In this document: positions 27,872 through 36,808 of the stretch, in pieces
How the letters are laid out: each line of letters opens with the position of its first letter
Position numbering within the stretch: position 1 is the first letter of the stretch
From: Pseudomonadota bacterium
Lineage (GTDB): Bacteria > Pseudomonadota > Gammaproteobacteria > Burkholderiales > Burkholderiaceae_B
Assembly (NCBI GenBank): GCA_023423975.1
Contig: JAFAEO010000027.1
Span: 1-64,000 of the forward strand
DNA: 64,000 bases
Reading direction: 5' to 3'
Notes under the pieces: generated by a model
Told to the model about the DNA's origin: nothing
The model's database searches: none
Seen by the model: only the letters and a program-made list of their open reading frames with translations
Position numbers and translations under genes: made by a program

Positions 27872-27899
27872 AAAAAAGTTCACGGGATAAACCGTGAAC
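27872..27899 (-). terminator. Intrinsic terminator downstream of the membrane protein at 27968
   Basis: Inverted repeat GTTCACGG / CCGTGAAC with a 6-base loop; six T residues follow on the minus strand. The plus-strand side has only a weak T tract, so tsdA may use it poorly. Confidence 0.75.
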
Positions 27900-27967
27900 C
27901 TTTGCTGTGCCGCTGTAGCGTTCAGGCCTGGTCTGGCTGCCCGGCTGCGGGCACCCGCCATGCTGGA

Positions 27968-28453
27968 TTACTTGCGGGATTTGCCGAGTTTAAAGAGCAG
28001 GTAGTCGAACACAAAACCGGAAAAGGCGGCTATGGTTGCGACCGCTGCCCAGGATGTATCGCTTAGCACGCTCTGGAAGGTAAAAACATAGGCGGCGGTA
28101 CCAAAGATCATGCCGAACACTGCACGGATGACCAGATAGGCCCAGTTTTCATCGTCAAGCTTGCAATTGCGCTCGGCGCGGGAAAAACGAATATGTTCGT
28201 GGTCCAGAAAGCAGGTGGCGACAGATAACATCGAGCCGACAGCGCCAAAAAACATGGCCGAAAAACTGACGGACCAGGTAATTAACGCGGTAAAGAGCCC
28301 GAAAATAATCAGGCCGATGACAAAGCCGCCATTGCTGAACAATGATTTACCGGGCGGTTTGCCGGCAGGCGCCTCGCCAGGGGTAGCCTGAGAAGACTCG
28401 GACGGATGGTTGCCATAACGGTCATTGTCAGGCTCATGAATAGGGTCGGACAT
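27968..28453 (-). CDS. Small integral membrane protein, function unknown
   Basis: Not recognised as a named family. The ATG at 28453 has a strong AAGGAG ribosome site and gives 161 residues. The first 45 residues are polar and rich in Pro, Glu and Ser. Three or four hydrophobic segments follow (about 50-70, 72-90, 112-130 and 138-152). A short basic C terminus ends KLGKSRK. It stands alone between tsdA and tig, on the opposite strand to both, and has its own terminator. Confidence 0.7.
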   Translation of the reverse strand: MSDPIHEPDNDRYGNHPSESSQATPGEAPAGKPPGKSLFSNGGFVIGLIIFGLFTALITWSVSFSAMFFGAVGSMLSVATCFLDHEHIRFSRAERNCKLDDENWAYLVIRAVFGMIFGTAAYVFTFQSVLSDTSWAAVATIAAFSGFVFDYLLFKLGKSRK

Positions 28454-28720
28454 CGTAAACTCCTTCGATATACTGAAATAACAGACCAAATGCAGGTGCA
28501 GTTGGTGCAGGTGCGTTTGTCTTACCAAAGCTTACTAAATTACACCAGATTGGTTTGGCATTCGGACAAACGGGTAATCGGCTAAAATAAAAATATACCA
28601 AAAAAGCTGCCCTCATGCCGCCCATAATTTTTTCAAAGGCCGGCCGTGAAGCATGTTTTTTTCGATTTTTGGGTAGAATACGAGGTTATTCTTAAATTAT
28701 TTCATAAGTAAGGTCCACGA

Positions 28721-30031
28721 ATGCAGCCAACGGTTGAAACTCTAGAAGGTCTGGAACGTAAGGTTAATCTGGTTATTTCCATTGACGACGTTGAAAAAGA
28801 AGTCAAAACCCAACTTGCACGCGTTGCCCGCACCGCCAAAGTGCAGGGTTTTCGTCCCGGGAAAGCACCGGTTTCCGTCATTGAGCGCAGTCATGGCCCT
28901 GGCGTTCGTTACGACGTGATCAATCAGAAAGTTGGTCAGCTGTTTGACGAAGCGATTCGTGAAGCCAAACTGCGTGTTGCCGGCGCTCCATCTATTGAGC
29001 CTGCAGAAGAAAATTCTGCAGAAGGTCAGTTAAGTTTTGCTGCAAAATTCGAAGTTTATCCTGAGGTGTCCGTACCCGATCTGTCTGCGCTGGAAGTTAC
29101 GCGCTTCGATGCAGAGGTCGGCGAGCAGGAAGTGAACAACACCATTGATATTCTGCGCAAGCAGCGTGCCACATTCAATGCCGATGCAGCGCGCGCTGCC
29201 GAAAAAGACGACCGTGTCACGGTTGATTTCGTTGGCAAGATCGACGGCGTCGAATTCGAGGGCGGAAAGGCAGAAGACTTCCCGTTCCAACTGGGCCAGG
29301 GTCGTATGCTGCCCGAGTTCGAAGAGGCTGCAAGCGGCCTGAAAGCAGGCGAAAGCAAGACATTCTCACTGACCTTCCCAGAGGATTACCCAGGTAAAGA
29401 AGTGGCCGGCAAGACAGCCGAATTCACGATCACTGTAAAAGAAGTGGCCGTACCGGTTCTGCCGGAAGTCGATAGCGAATTTGCCAAATCACTGGGTCAG
29501 CCGGAAGGCGATACAGAGAAGCTGCTCTCAGAAGTGCGCAGCAACATTGAACGCGAAGTCAAAAACCGCACTCAGGCCCGCACCAAAAACAGCGTCATGG
29601 ATGCACTGGCAAAAGCTGCCAGCTTCGATGTGCCCAAGTCACTGGTTGATAATGATGTACAAAGTCGTATTGCGGCTGCACGTGAAGATCTCAAGCAACG
29701 CGGCATGCCCAACGCCGATACAATGGATATTCCTGCCGACGCGTTCAAGTCCGATTCCGAGCGTCGTGTCCGCCTGGGCCTGATCGTGGCCGAACTGGTC
29801 GACAGTGCCAAATTGCAGGTCACACCGGATCAGGTACGTACGCGTATTGAAGAGTTCGCACAGAACTACGAAAAACCTGAGCAGGTCGTCACATATTATC
29901 TGACCGATCGTGAGCGTCGTGCAGAAATTGAATCTGTAGTCCTTGAAGATAACGTTGTTGACCATATCTTATCCAAAGCCAAGGTCACTGAAGAAAAAGT
30001 GCCGTTTGAAGAATTAATGGGAACTGTATAA
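28721..30031 (+). CDS. tig: Trigger factor (ribosome-associated chaperone and PPIase)
   Basis: Trigger factor meets nascent chains at the ribosome exit. The 436 residues show an N-terminal ribosome-binding domain with the signature GFRPGKAPVSVIE (about 45-57). A central FKBP-type PPIase domain follows (about 155-245, VTVDFVGKIDGVEFEGGKA), then a helical C-terminal domain. It overlaps the clpP start by one base (TAATG), the classic tig-clpP-clpX order. Confidence 0.98.
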   Translation: MQPTVETLEGLERKVNLVISIDDVEKEVKTQLARVARTAKVQGFRPGKAPVSVIERSHGPGVRYDVINQKVGQLFDEAIREAKLRVAGAPSIEPAEENSAEGQLSFAAKFEVYPEVSVPDLSALEVTRFDAEVGEQEVNNTIDILRKQRATFNADAARAAEKDDRVTVDFVGKIDGVEFEGGKAEDFPFQLGQGRMLPEFEEAASGLKAGESKTFSLTFPEDYPGKEVAGKTAEFTITVKEVAVPVLPEVDSEFAKSLGQPEGDTEKLLSEVRSNIEREVKNRTQARTKNSVMDALAKAASFDVPKSLVDNDVQSRIAAAREDLKQRGMPNADTMDIPADAFKSDSERRVRLGLIVAELVDSAKLQVTPDQVRTRIEEFAQNYEKPEQVVTYYLTDRERRAEIESVVLEDNVVDHILSKAKVTEEKVPFEELMGTV

Positions 30032-30687
30032 TGAACCGTTTTACCGACTTTTACGCGTCTGTCCACGGAGATGAGTCTGTGCGCCCCTCGGCGCTGGGCT
30101 ATATTCCAATGGTTATTGAACAATCCGGGCGCGGAGAGCGGTCTTACGATATTTACTCGCGCCTGCTCAAGGAGCGGGTTGTCTTTCTGGTCGGGCAGGT
30201 GAACGACCAGACAGCCAACCTTATTGTGGCGCAGATGTTGTTCCTTGAATCGGAAAATCCGGACAAGGACATTTCCCTTTACATTAATTCACCAGGCGGT
30301 GCAGTCTATGCCGGGCTGGGCATTTACGACACAATGCAGTTTATCAAGCCCGACGTGTCAACAATGTGCACCGGCTTTGCTGCCAGCATGGGCGCCTTCC
30401 TGCTCAGTTCAGGCGCCAAGGGCAAACGCTTCAGTCTGCCTAACTCACGTATCATGATTCACCAGCCGCTGGGCGGCGCGCAAGGCCAGGCTTCCGACAT
30501 TGAAATCCAGGCCAAGGAGATCCTGAGTTTGCGCGAGCGACTCAACCAGATTCTTGCGAAAAACACCGGCCAGCCTATTGAACGGATCCGTGAGCATACA
30601 GAGCGCGATAATTATATGGCGGCCGAAGACGCCCAGACTTACGGATTAATTGACAAAGTTCTGGCTACGCGGGCAGACGTTGCATAG
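30031..30687 (+). CDS. clpP: ATP-dependent Clp protease proteolytic subunit
   Basis: Serine protease subunit that forms the degradation chamber for ClpX and ClpA. The catalytic triad is visible as Ser119 (GFAASMGAFLL), His144 (MIHQPLGG) and Asp193 (ERDNYM) in 218 residues. It is coupled to tig by a one-base stop/start overlap. A strong terminator follows before clpX. Confidence 0.98.
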   Translation: MNRFTDFYASVHGDESVRPSALGYIPMVIEQSGRGERSYDIYSRLLKERVVFLVGQVNDQTANLIVAQMLFLESENPDKDISLYINSPGGAVYAGLGIYDTMQFIKPDVSTMCTGFAASMGAFLLSSGAKGKRFSLPNSRIMIHQPLGGAQGQASDIEIQAKEILSLRERLNQILAKNTGQPIERIREHTERDNYMAAEDAQTYGLIDKVLATRADVA

Positions 30688-30718
30688 TATTTGATATACT
30701 GTTTTCAAAGGTTTCGTG

Positions 30719-30753
30719 CAGGTCGACCTTTTAACGAGGGTCGACCTGTTTTT
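30719..30753 (+). terminator. Intrinsic terminator between clpP and clpX
   Basis: Perfect 10-base inverted repeat CAGGTCGACC / GGTCGACCTG followed by TTTTT, in the 89-base gap. It should make clpX expression lower than, or partly separate from, tig-clpP. Confidence 0.85.
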
Positions 30754-30776
30754 ATCAGATTAATCAAATTATAGAT

Positions 30777-32084
30777 ATGGCAGATAAACCAAGTTCTACC
30801 GACGGCAAAAACCTGCATTGCTCGTTCTGCAACAAGCACCAGAATGAGGTCAAGAAGCTGATCTCGGGCCCTGGGAATATATTCATTTGTGATGAATGTA
30901 TTGAGCTGTGCAACGAAATCATTCATGACAGTGCCCAGGATGAAGCTCGTGAAGCCATCAAGACAGAGTTGCCTTCGCCTGCCGAAATCAAATCGTTTCT
31001 CGATCAGTACGTTATTGGTCAGGACCAGCCCAAGCGTAATCTGGCGGTAGCGGTATACAACCACTACAAGCGCATACGCCATAGCGACCTGAACAAGAAA
31101 GATGATATCGAACTTGCCAAGAGCAATATCTTGTTGATCGGACCTACCGGATCAGGCAAGACGCTGCTTGCACAGACACTGGCCCGCATGCTGGACGTGC
31201 CATTTGTCATGGCCGATGCCACGACATTGACCGAAGCCGGTTATGTTGGTGAAGACGTTGAAAACATCGTGCAAAAGCTGCTGCAAAATTGTAATTACGA
31301 TGTCGACAAGGCACAGCGCGCCATTGTGTATATTGACGAAATCGATAAAATTTCGCGCAAGTCAGATAACCCGTCCATTACGCGGGATGTATCGGGCGAA
31401 GGCGTGCAGCAGGCTTTGCTCAAACTGATCGAAGGAACGGTTGCCTCGGTGCCGCCGCAAGGCGGGCGCAAGCACCCGAACCAGGATTTCGTACAAGTCG
31501 ATACCACCAATATCCTGTTTATTGTTGGTGGTGCGTTTGATGGCCTGGACAAGGTCATCCGCAATCGTACGGAAAAGTCCGGAATCGGCTTTGGCGCGTC
31601 AGTGCAGGGCAAATCTGCCAGGGGCATCGGTGAAGTCTTTGCTGAAGTTGAGCCTGAAGACATTATCAAGTTCGGTCTGATTCCAGAGCTGGTGGGACGT
31701 CTGCCGGTTGTGGCTACCTTGGAAGAGCTGGATGAAGCTGCACTTATTACGATTCTGACTGAACCGAAGAACGCGCTGGTCAAGCAATACCAGAAACTGT
31801 TCGCCATGGAAGACGTAGAGCTGGAAGTGCGTCCTGCCGCATTGTCAGCCATTGCCTACAGGGCACTGAAACGTAAAACGGGTGCGCGCGGCCTTCGTTC
31901 CATTCTCGAGGCATCGCTCATGGACACAATGTTTGATCTGCCGTCCCAGAGCAATGTGGTCAAGGTGGTGCTGGACGAATCTGCTATTGAAGGATCCGGT
32001 TCCCCGATGCTGGTTTTCGCTGAAGACAAAGAAAACACAGTTTCGGAGAACAAAGAAAAAAAGCTTAAAGATGCTGCTGCCTGA
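30777..32084 (+). CDS. clpX: ATP-dependent Clp protease ATP-binding subunit ClpX
   Basis: AAA+ unfoldase that recognises tagged proteins and feeds them to ClpP. The 435 residues contain the N-terminal four-Cys zinc domain (CSFCNKHQNEV ... CDECIELC), the Walker A GPTGSGKT near 120, the pore loop GYVGED, the Walker B VYIDEIDKI and the ClpP-binding IGF loop region (SGIGFGA). A C-terminal tail rich in Lys and Glu follows. Confidence 0.98.
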   Translation: MADKPSSTDGKNLHCSFCNKHQNEVKKLISGPGNIFICDECIELCNEIIHDSAQDEAREAIKTELPSPAEIKSFLDQYVIGQDQPKRNLAVAVYNHYKRIRHSDLNKKDDIELAKSNILLIGPTGSGKTLLAQTLARMLDVPFVMADATTLTEAGYVGEDVENIVQKLLQNCNYDVDKAQRAIVYIDEIDKISRKSDNPSITRDVSGEGVQQALLKLIEGTVASVPPQGGRKHPNQDFVQVDTTNILFIVGGAFDGLDKVIRNRTEKSGIGFGASVQGKSARGIGEVFAEVEPEDIIKFGLIPELVGRLPVVATLEELDEAALITILTEPKNALVKQYQKLFAMEDVELEVRPAALSAIAYRALKRKTGARGLRSILEASLMDTMFDLPSQSNVVKVVLDESAIEGSGSPMLVFAEDKENTVSENKEKKLKDAAA

Positions 32085-32199
32085 CGGGGTCAGGTTAGCC
32101 TGGGCAGGTCGCGCCAGGATGCAAGCAGGGGGATAATTTCCTTCTGCAACCATCGCAACGCGCCCTGCATAAAAACCGCCGGTATTTAATCCAGGCGAC

Positions 32200-32228
32200 C
32201 TTGAAATTGCCCCCAGAGGCTCCATCTA
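32200..32228 (+). promoter_or_regulatory. Predicted sigma-32 heat-shock promoter of lon
   Basis: CTTGAA (32200-32205), a 14-base spacer, then CTCCATCTA (32220-32228). The -35 matches the RpoH consensus fully and the -10 matches CCCCATNTA at all but one position. It lies 46 bases before the lon ATG. Confidence 0.75.
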
Positions 32229-32246
32229 CAGCATAATTACTGTAGA
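32225..32246. repeat. Inverted repeat at the lon transcription start
   Basis: TCTACAG / CTGTAGA, 7-base arms with an 8-base AT-rich spacer, overlapping the -10 of the predicted heat-shock promoter and its likely start site. It could be an operator or a 5' UTR hairpin. Confidence 0.5.
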
Positions 32247-32274
32247 AGTACAACGTTTTTCAAGGAATCAGCTT

Positions 32275-34743
32275 ATGTCAGCGAGTCAGATTTTGCCGGC
32301 AGAATCAACACAATTGCCACTGTTGCCCCTTCGCGACGTGGTCGTGTTCCCACATATGGTCATTCCGCTATTTGTCGGCAGACACCGGTCCATCCGTGCG
32401 CTGGAGCTGGCAATGGAAAATGACAAGCAGATCATGCTTGTTGCGCAAAAATCGGCCAGCAAGGACGAGCCCGGCCCCGATGATATGTACGAGATCGGAT
32501 GCGTGGCGTCAATTTTACAAATGCTCAAACTGCCCGACGGTACTGTCAAAGTGCTGGTTGAGGGGCAGCAGCGCGCACGCGTGGAAAATGTGATCGAAAC
32601 CGAGACGCATTTTTCAGCCCAGATTTTGCCCATTGAGCAGAGTGATACGCGCAACTCGGAAGTTGAGGCACTGCGTCGTACCATCATTGCCCAGTTCGAC
32701 CAGTACGTCAAACTGAACAAGAAAATCCCGCCTGAAATCCTCAGTTCCCTCAATGGTATTGAAGAGATCAGTCGCCTTGCCGATACCATTTCTTCCCATT
32801 TGCCGCTCAAGCTCGAACAGAAACAGAAACTGCTCGAGGAGCTGGATGCCTCTGGTCGCCTTGAAGCATTGCTGGCGCAAATCGAAACCGAAATCGATAT
32901 TCTCCAGGTTGAGAAACGCATTCGCGGACGTGTCAAAAAACAGATGGAAAAAAGCCAGCGCGATTACTATCTGAACGAGCAGGTTAAGGCAATTCAGAAG
33001 GAGCTTGGCGAAGGCGAAGAGGGCGCGGATATTGAAGAGCTCGAAAAGAAAATCGAAGCTGCACAATTGCCCAAGGAAGCCCGCAAGAAAGTCGACAGTG
33101 AGCTTAAAAAGCTCAAACTCATGTCGCCGATGTCGGCCGAGGCAACCGTTGTGCGCAACTATATCGACACCGTTATTGGTCTGCCCTGGAAGAAAAAAAG
33201 CCGTATCAACAATTCGTTGATCAATGCGCAGAAAGTACTGGATAACGACCATTACGGTCTGGAAAAGGTCAAGGAACGCATTCTTGAATATCTTGCCGTG
33301 CAACAACGCGTGGATAAGGTCAAGGCGCCGATTCTGTGTCTGGTCGGGCCTCCTGGGGTAGGTAAAACCTCACTGGGGCAATCCATTGCGCGGGCGACGA
33401 ACCGCAAGTTCACACGCATGGCGCTGGGCGGCGTGCGCGATGAAGCCGAGATTCGTGGCCATCGTCGCACCTATATCGGTGCGCTGCCAGGCAAGATTCT
33501 GCAGAATATGAATCGTGTGGGCGTGCGCAACCCCTTGTTCCTGCTTGATGAAATTGACAAACTGGGCATGGATTTTCGTGGCGATCCGGCCTCGGCATTG
33601 CTTGAGGTGCTTGACCCCGAGCAAAACCACACGTTCCAGGATCACTACGTTGAAGTTGACTACGATTTGTCCGATGTCATGTTCGTGGCCACCAGCAATA
33701 CACTGAATATCCCGCCGGCGTTGCTCGATAGGATGGAAGTCATTCGCCTTTCGGGTTATACCGAAGACGAGAAAGTGCATATTGCCATGGACCACCTGCT
33801 GCCCAAGCTGATGAAGAACAACGGCGTGCGTGATGGCGAGCTGGTTGTCGAAGAGTCGGCATTGCGCGATATTGTGCGTTATTACACACGCGAAGCTGGG
33901 GTGCGGGCGCTGGAGCGCGAAGTCAGCAAGATTTGCCGTAAGGTGATCAAGGAACTGCTTAGCAATGCGGTGACCGCTGCCAAACCCGCAGCTAAGGGTA
34001 AAGCGTCTGCTGCGCAGACTATTCATGTGACGGCTGATAACCTGAGCCATTATCTGGGGGTACGCAAGTATTCTTTCGGCATGGCCGAAAAAGACAACCA
34101 GATTGGGCAGGTAACCGGGCTGGCCTGGACTGAAGTCGGTGGTGATTTGCTCACCATCGAAGTGGCTGTGGTCTCCGGTAAAGGCAATATTCAGCATACC
34201 GGGTTGTTGGGCGATGTGATGAAAGAGTCCATGCAGGCAGCGCGCACGGTGGTACGCTCACGGGCGCATGCACTGGGTTTTGCCGATAGTGTCTTTGAGA
34301 AAAAGGATATTCATATCCACGTTCCCGAAGGCGCAACGCCCAAAGATGGTCCGTCTGCCGGTATCGCTATTACAACTGCATTGGTGTCGGCGCTCTCCGG
34401 TATCCCGGTAAGGGCGGATGTCGCCATGACGGGTGAAATTACCCTGCGGGGCGAAGTGCTGGCCATTGGCGGACTGAAGGAAAAGTTGCTTGCAGCGCAT
34501 CGCGGTGGTATCAAAACCGTGTTGATTCCTGAAGAGAACGTCAAGGATCTCACGGAGATTCCGGATAACGTGAAAAATCATCTGGAAATCATCCCGGTAA
34601 AATGGATTGATCGCGTACTGGAAGTGGCGCTGGAGAGACCGCTGACGCCATTGTCTGAGGCAGAAATTGCCAAACTGGCAGAGGAGGCTGCGGTTTCGGC
34701 AGCCAAGCCGCCAGTGGAGAATGTCAAATCGGTAAAACACTGA
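32275..34743 (+). CDS. lon: ATP-dependent protease Lon
   Basis: Homo-oligomeric AAA+ protease for misfolded and regulatory proteins. The 822 residues contain the N-terminal LON substrate domain (LPLLPLRDVVVFPHMVIPLFVG), a coiled region, Walker A GPPGVGKT, Walker B LFLLDEIDKL and the protease domain. The catalytic dyad is Ser694 (DGPSAGIAI) and Lys737 (GLKEKLLAAHRGG). It lies behind a heat-shock-type promoter and before a strong terminator. tig-clpP-clpX-lon is a conserved protein-quality cluster. Confidence 0.98.
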   Translation: MSASQILPAESTQLPLLPLRDVVVFPHMVIPLFVGRHRSIRALELAMENDKQIMLVAQKSASKDEPGPDDMYEIGCVASILQMLKLPDGTVKVLVEGQQRARVENVIETETHFSAQILPIEQSDTRNSEVEALRRTIIAQFDQYVKLNKKIPPEILSSLNGIEEISRLADTISSHLPLKLEQKQKLLEELDASGRLEALLAQIETEIDILQVEKRIRGRVKKQMEKSQRDYYLNEQVKAIQKELGEGEEGADIEELEKKIEAAQLPKEARKKVDSELKKLKLMSPMSAEATVVRNYIDTVIGLPWKKKSRINNSLINAQKVLDNDHYGLEKVKERILEYLAVQQRVDKVKAPILCLVGPPGVGKTSLGQSIARATNRKFTRMALGGVRDEAEIRGHRRTYIGALPGKILQNMNRVGVRNPLFLLDEIDKLGMDFRGDPASALLEVLDPEQNHTFQDHYVEVDYDLSDVMFVATSNTLNIPPALLDRMEVIRLSGYTEDEKVHIAMDHLLPKLMKNNGVRDGELVVEESALRDIVRYYTREAGVRALEREVSKICRKVIKELLSNAVTAAKPAAKGKASAAQTIHVTADNLSHYLGVRKYSFGMAEKDNQIGQVTGLAWTEVGGDLLTIEVAVVSGKGNIQHTGLLGDVMKESMQAARTVVRSRAHALGFADSVFEKKDIHIHVPEGATPKDGPSAGIAITTALVSALSGIPVRADVAMTGEITLRGEVLAIGGLKEKLLAAHRGGIKTVLIPEENVKDLTEIPDNVKNHLEIIPVKWIDRVLEVALERPLTPLSEAEIAKLAEEAAVSAAKPPVENVKSVKH

Positions 34744-34796
34744 TCACAGCGTTATCTGGCTCAGTGGGTCTAGCGGCCAGGTAGCGGCATCAGAAG

Positions 34797-34836
34797 ACAA
34801 AAACCCGGTGTAGTCATTACACCGGGTTTTGTTTTG
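34797..34836. terminator. Bidirectional intrinsic terminator after lon
   Basis: Perfect 12-base stem AAACCCGGTGTA / TACACCGGGTTT with a 5-base loop. T-rich tracts follow on both strands, so it can end lon and also the minus-strand gene at 34954. Confidence 0.88.
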
Positions 34837-34953
34837 TTCGTTTACCGCGGGGATGGAGTGAAATTTATCGTATTTCAGTTGTCCGGATTGCTTCGAGTCA
34901 ATTTCCGGACTGTCGTGACGCTCGACAACGCCTGGCAGAACCCGGGCAGGCAA

Positions 34954-35727
34954 TCAGAAACCGAGATCTCTGCGCAACTGCTCTTTCTGATTGCGCAGCT
35001 CCTGAAGACGGCGTTGCTCGTCACTATTGACGCCGGGCGCGTTATCCGTGGCCCCAGGAGATACGGGCGCGGGAAAGTTCGATACCGGGGCAGGAAAGCT
35101 ATCGGAAATATTGCCGTTGTCCATGCCGGAATTCGTCGCGTTGTACATATCTTGGCTTGTCGTGTTTGGCGGCGGTACGCCTTCTGCTCGTGGCGGCGCT
35201 GTAGGTACCGGCGGAATGACTGCACGTAGATCGGGGTTGCCGCGCGTCGCGGGTCTGGCCGGGCTGGGCGAACTGGTCGGCGCATTCGGCTGATTTGTAT
35301 TGCTTGGTGCTGTATTTGTGCTCGTCTCGGGCCTTGGGCTGGCGGGCGCAGGCGTCGGAGCGGGTGCAGCCGCCTGCTGCGGTGTGTCGGTTGCAGCGGG
35401 CTCACTGCCCGAAGCGCTGGCTGAATTTGCACTATCCTGCGTCGCATTGGAGCTGGTTGGATCATTGGTCTGGTCGTAGGCAGCCTCTGCCTGCTGTTGA
35501 TCCTGGGCTACGGGTGGGGCATCGCTGGTTGCTGTGGGTTGCGCAGGCTGGGTCGCATCGGGCGTTGCCGCTTCAATCTGCCCGCTCACGCTGCTGGCGC
35601 CGCCGTCGTCTGCGGCGCGATTGACCGGATTGCGAGTGAACGCATCGTACACGGAGGCACCGATGAAGATGAATACGACGATCGCGACAACGGTCAGGAT
35701 CAGATTGTAGATAAAGGACTTTGACAT
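34954..35727 (-). CDS. Membrane-anchored Pro/Ala/Thr-rich protein, function unknown
   Basis: A 257-residue protein with one N-terminal membrane segment (about residues 6-27, YNLILTVVAIVVFIFIGASV). A long low-complexity region rich in Ala, Pro, Ser, Thr, Asn and Gln fills about 45-225, and a charged C-terminal coil follows (EQRRLQELRNQKEQLRRDLGF region). The body is probably periplasmic. I recognise no family. It lies 109 bases after the OmpA-like lipoprotein gene on the same strand, so the two may share a transcript and an envelope role. Confidence 0.7.
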   Translation of the reverse strand: MSKSFIYNLILTVVAIVVFIFIGASVYDAFTRNPVNRAADDGGASSVSGQIEAATPDATQPAQPTATSDAPPVAQDQQQAEAAYDQTNDPTSSNATQDSANSASASGSEPAATDTPQQAAAPAPTPAPASPRPETSTNTAPSNTNQPNAPTSSPSPARPATRGNPDLRAVIPPVPTAPPRAEGVPPPNTTSQDMYNATNSGMDNGNISDSFPAPVSNFPAPVSPGATDNAPGVNSDEQRRLQELRNQKEQLRRDLGF

Positions 35728-35836
35728 AAGTTTGGCGTTATCAGTTTCAGGCCGGGCAGGATGCCTGCCGGTCCAATTCGGTGACCGTCAGCTTGCGGCT
35801 ACAGCGTAAGTATATCTTGGCTGACACGGGTGCGAA

Positions 35837-36379
35837 TCAATTGAACAGGCTTTTACCCAAATTGGAAATCCCGTCGAAGAAGCGTTCTATGGTGTTGACG
35901 TTCATATCGGCAGTACTGGCCCCAAGAATGATGATTTTTGACTGCTGAGCCGTAGTATTGACCGGTTGCATGGTTCCGGGCGTTGGCGAAGCCGAGGATA
36001 CTGTGACATAGGCCAGCCGCGAGCGATCAACGCCTCGGCTTATCAGGGCCTTCATGATAGACAGGGCGCGCACTTCCTGCAGTTCCTGGTTGTATTCAGC
36101 CGAGCCGGTATTGTCCGACACGCTGTCTACCAGGGCTTTACGTTCCGGGCGGTCGCGCAGCAACTGGCTGACCCGGTCGAAAAAAGGCGCCGATTCTGGT
36201 TGCAATGTGGCCGAACCGGGTAAAAACAGGTTGCTGTCCTTTGAGGCAATGGCGACGCCGCGTGGGTCCTGGGATATCTGCAGCCCGCTGCGTTCATTGC
36301 TGCCCATTGAGGCGCAGGCGGTAAGCAGGGTGAGGGCAAGCAAGGCAAGCGCGTTGCGCAACAGGCGTAATTGAGGCAT
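35837..36379 (-). CDS. OmpA-like-domain lipoprotein
   Basis: A 180-residue predicted outer-membrane lipoprotein. It has a lipobox LLTACAS with Cys22, then a domain resembling the OmpA/Pal peptidoglycan-binding fold: FLPGSATLQPES, then SVSDNTGSAEYNQELQEVRA. That stretch keeps the spacing of the Asp and Arg that bind diaminopimelate. The usual GHTD is changed to VSDN, so binding may be weak or altered. It is divergent from the thrS leader region. Confidence 0.75.
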   Translation of the reverse strand: MPQLRLLRNALALLALTLLTACASMGSNERSGLQISQDPRGVAIASKDSNLFLPGSATLQPESAPFFDRVSQLLRDRPERKALVDSVSDNTGSAEYNQELQEVRALSIMKALISRGVDRSRLAYVTVSSASPTPGTMQPVNTTAQQSKIIILGASTADMNVNTIERFFDGISNLGKSLFN

Positions 36380-36558
36380 ATTAGCTCCGTTTTATGTGCG
36401 ATACAGTCAAATTTGGCCACCAGCCTAGCATGGCCCGGGCTAAAAAAGATGAACATTAATATACTGCAACAGGTCTTTTTAAGACAACCCGCGGCAATTG
36501 GCAACTCAGTAGGCGCGTCAATCGAGGCAATGCTGTGTTTTTTCGCTGACATACACCC

Positions 36559-36587
36559 CTTGAATTTTTACAAATTGCAGCCATTTA
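36559..36587 (+). promoter_or_regulatory. Possible heat-shock-type promoter upstream of thrS
   Basis: CTTGAA (36559-36564), a 14-base spacer, then AGCCATTTA (36579-36587), 7 of 9 against the RpoH -10. It is weaker than the lon site and may be chance. Confidence 0.35.
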
Positions 36588-36588
36588 T

Positions 36589-36617
36589 TGGCTATAGGCC
36601 CTGGGCTGGTGTAAAAT
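36589..36617 (+). promoter_or_regulatory. Predicted sigma-70 promoter of the thrS leader
   Basis: TTGGCT (36589-36594), a 17-base spacer and TAAAAT (36612-36617). A start near 36624 would give a leader of about 185 bases before thrS. Confidence 0.55.
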
Positions 36618-36652
36618 CACGGGGTATTTTACGAAATGGTGAGACTGTTTTG

Positions 36653-36727
36653 ATGATGTCCCGAGCTTCACGAACCCAAGGCCTGACCACTACCGATACG
36701 TGTATCGGTCTACCAGCGCGCTCGTGA
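36653..36727 (+). CDS. Putative Thr-rich leader peptide of a thrS attenuator
   Basis: A 24-codon frame beginning ATG ATG and ending TGA at 36725-36727. It encodes Thr at positions 8, 12, 13, 14 and 16; the core reads TQGLTTTDT. Four Thr in five codons, ahead of a threonyl-tRNA synthetase gene and a terminator, is the pattern of a ribosome-stalling leader peptide. A GGTGAG ribosome-site-like sequence lies 9 bases upstream. The frame is open further upstream to 36371, but that part precedes the predicted promoter. Translation is not proven. Confidence 0.6.
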   Translation: MMSRASRTQGLTTTDTCIGLPARS

Positions 36728-36762
36728 TTCTTGCCAAACGTATTTTTCAAAAGAACAGCGAA

Positions 36763-36788
36763 CGCGACTTGTGAAGTCGCGTTTTTTT
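36763..36788 (+). terminator. Intrinsic terminator in the thrS leader (attenuator)
   Basis: Perfect 8-base stem CGCGACTT / AAGTCGCG with a GTG loop, followed by seven T residues, ending 21 bases before the thrS ATG. No other gene ends here on the plus strand, so its likely job is premature termination of the thrS transcript. Confidence 0.82.
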
Positions 36789-36808
36789 ATTCAATTCAAG
36801 GCAACAGC

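Noticed and set aside
36371..36652. Upstream part of the frame that ends with the Thr-rich leader
   Set aside because: It precedes the predicted thrS promoter and overlaps the divergent lipoprotein start; only the last 24 codons fit a leader peptide.
36731..36808. 26-codon N-terminal extension of ThrS
   Set aside because: It would translate through the leader terminator and is absent from the conserved ThrS N terminus.
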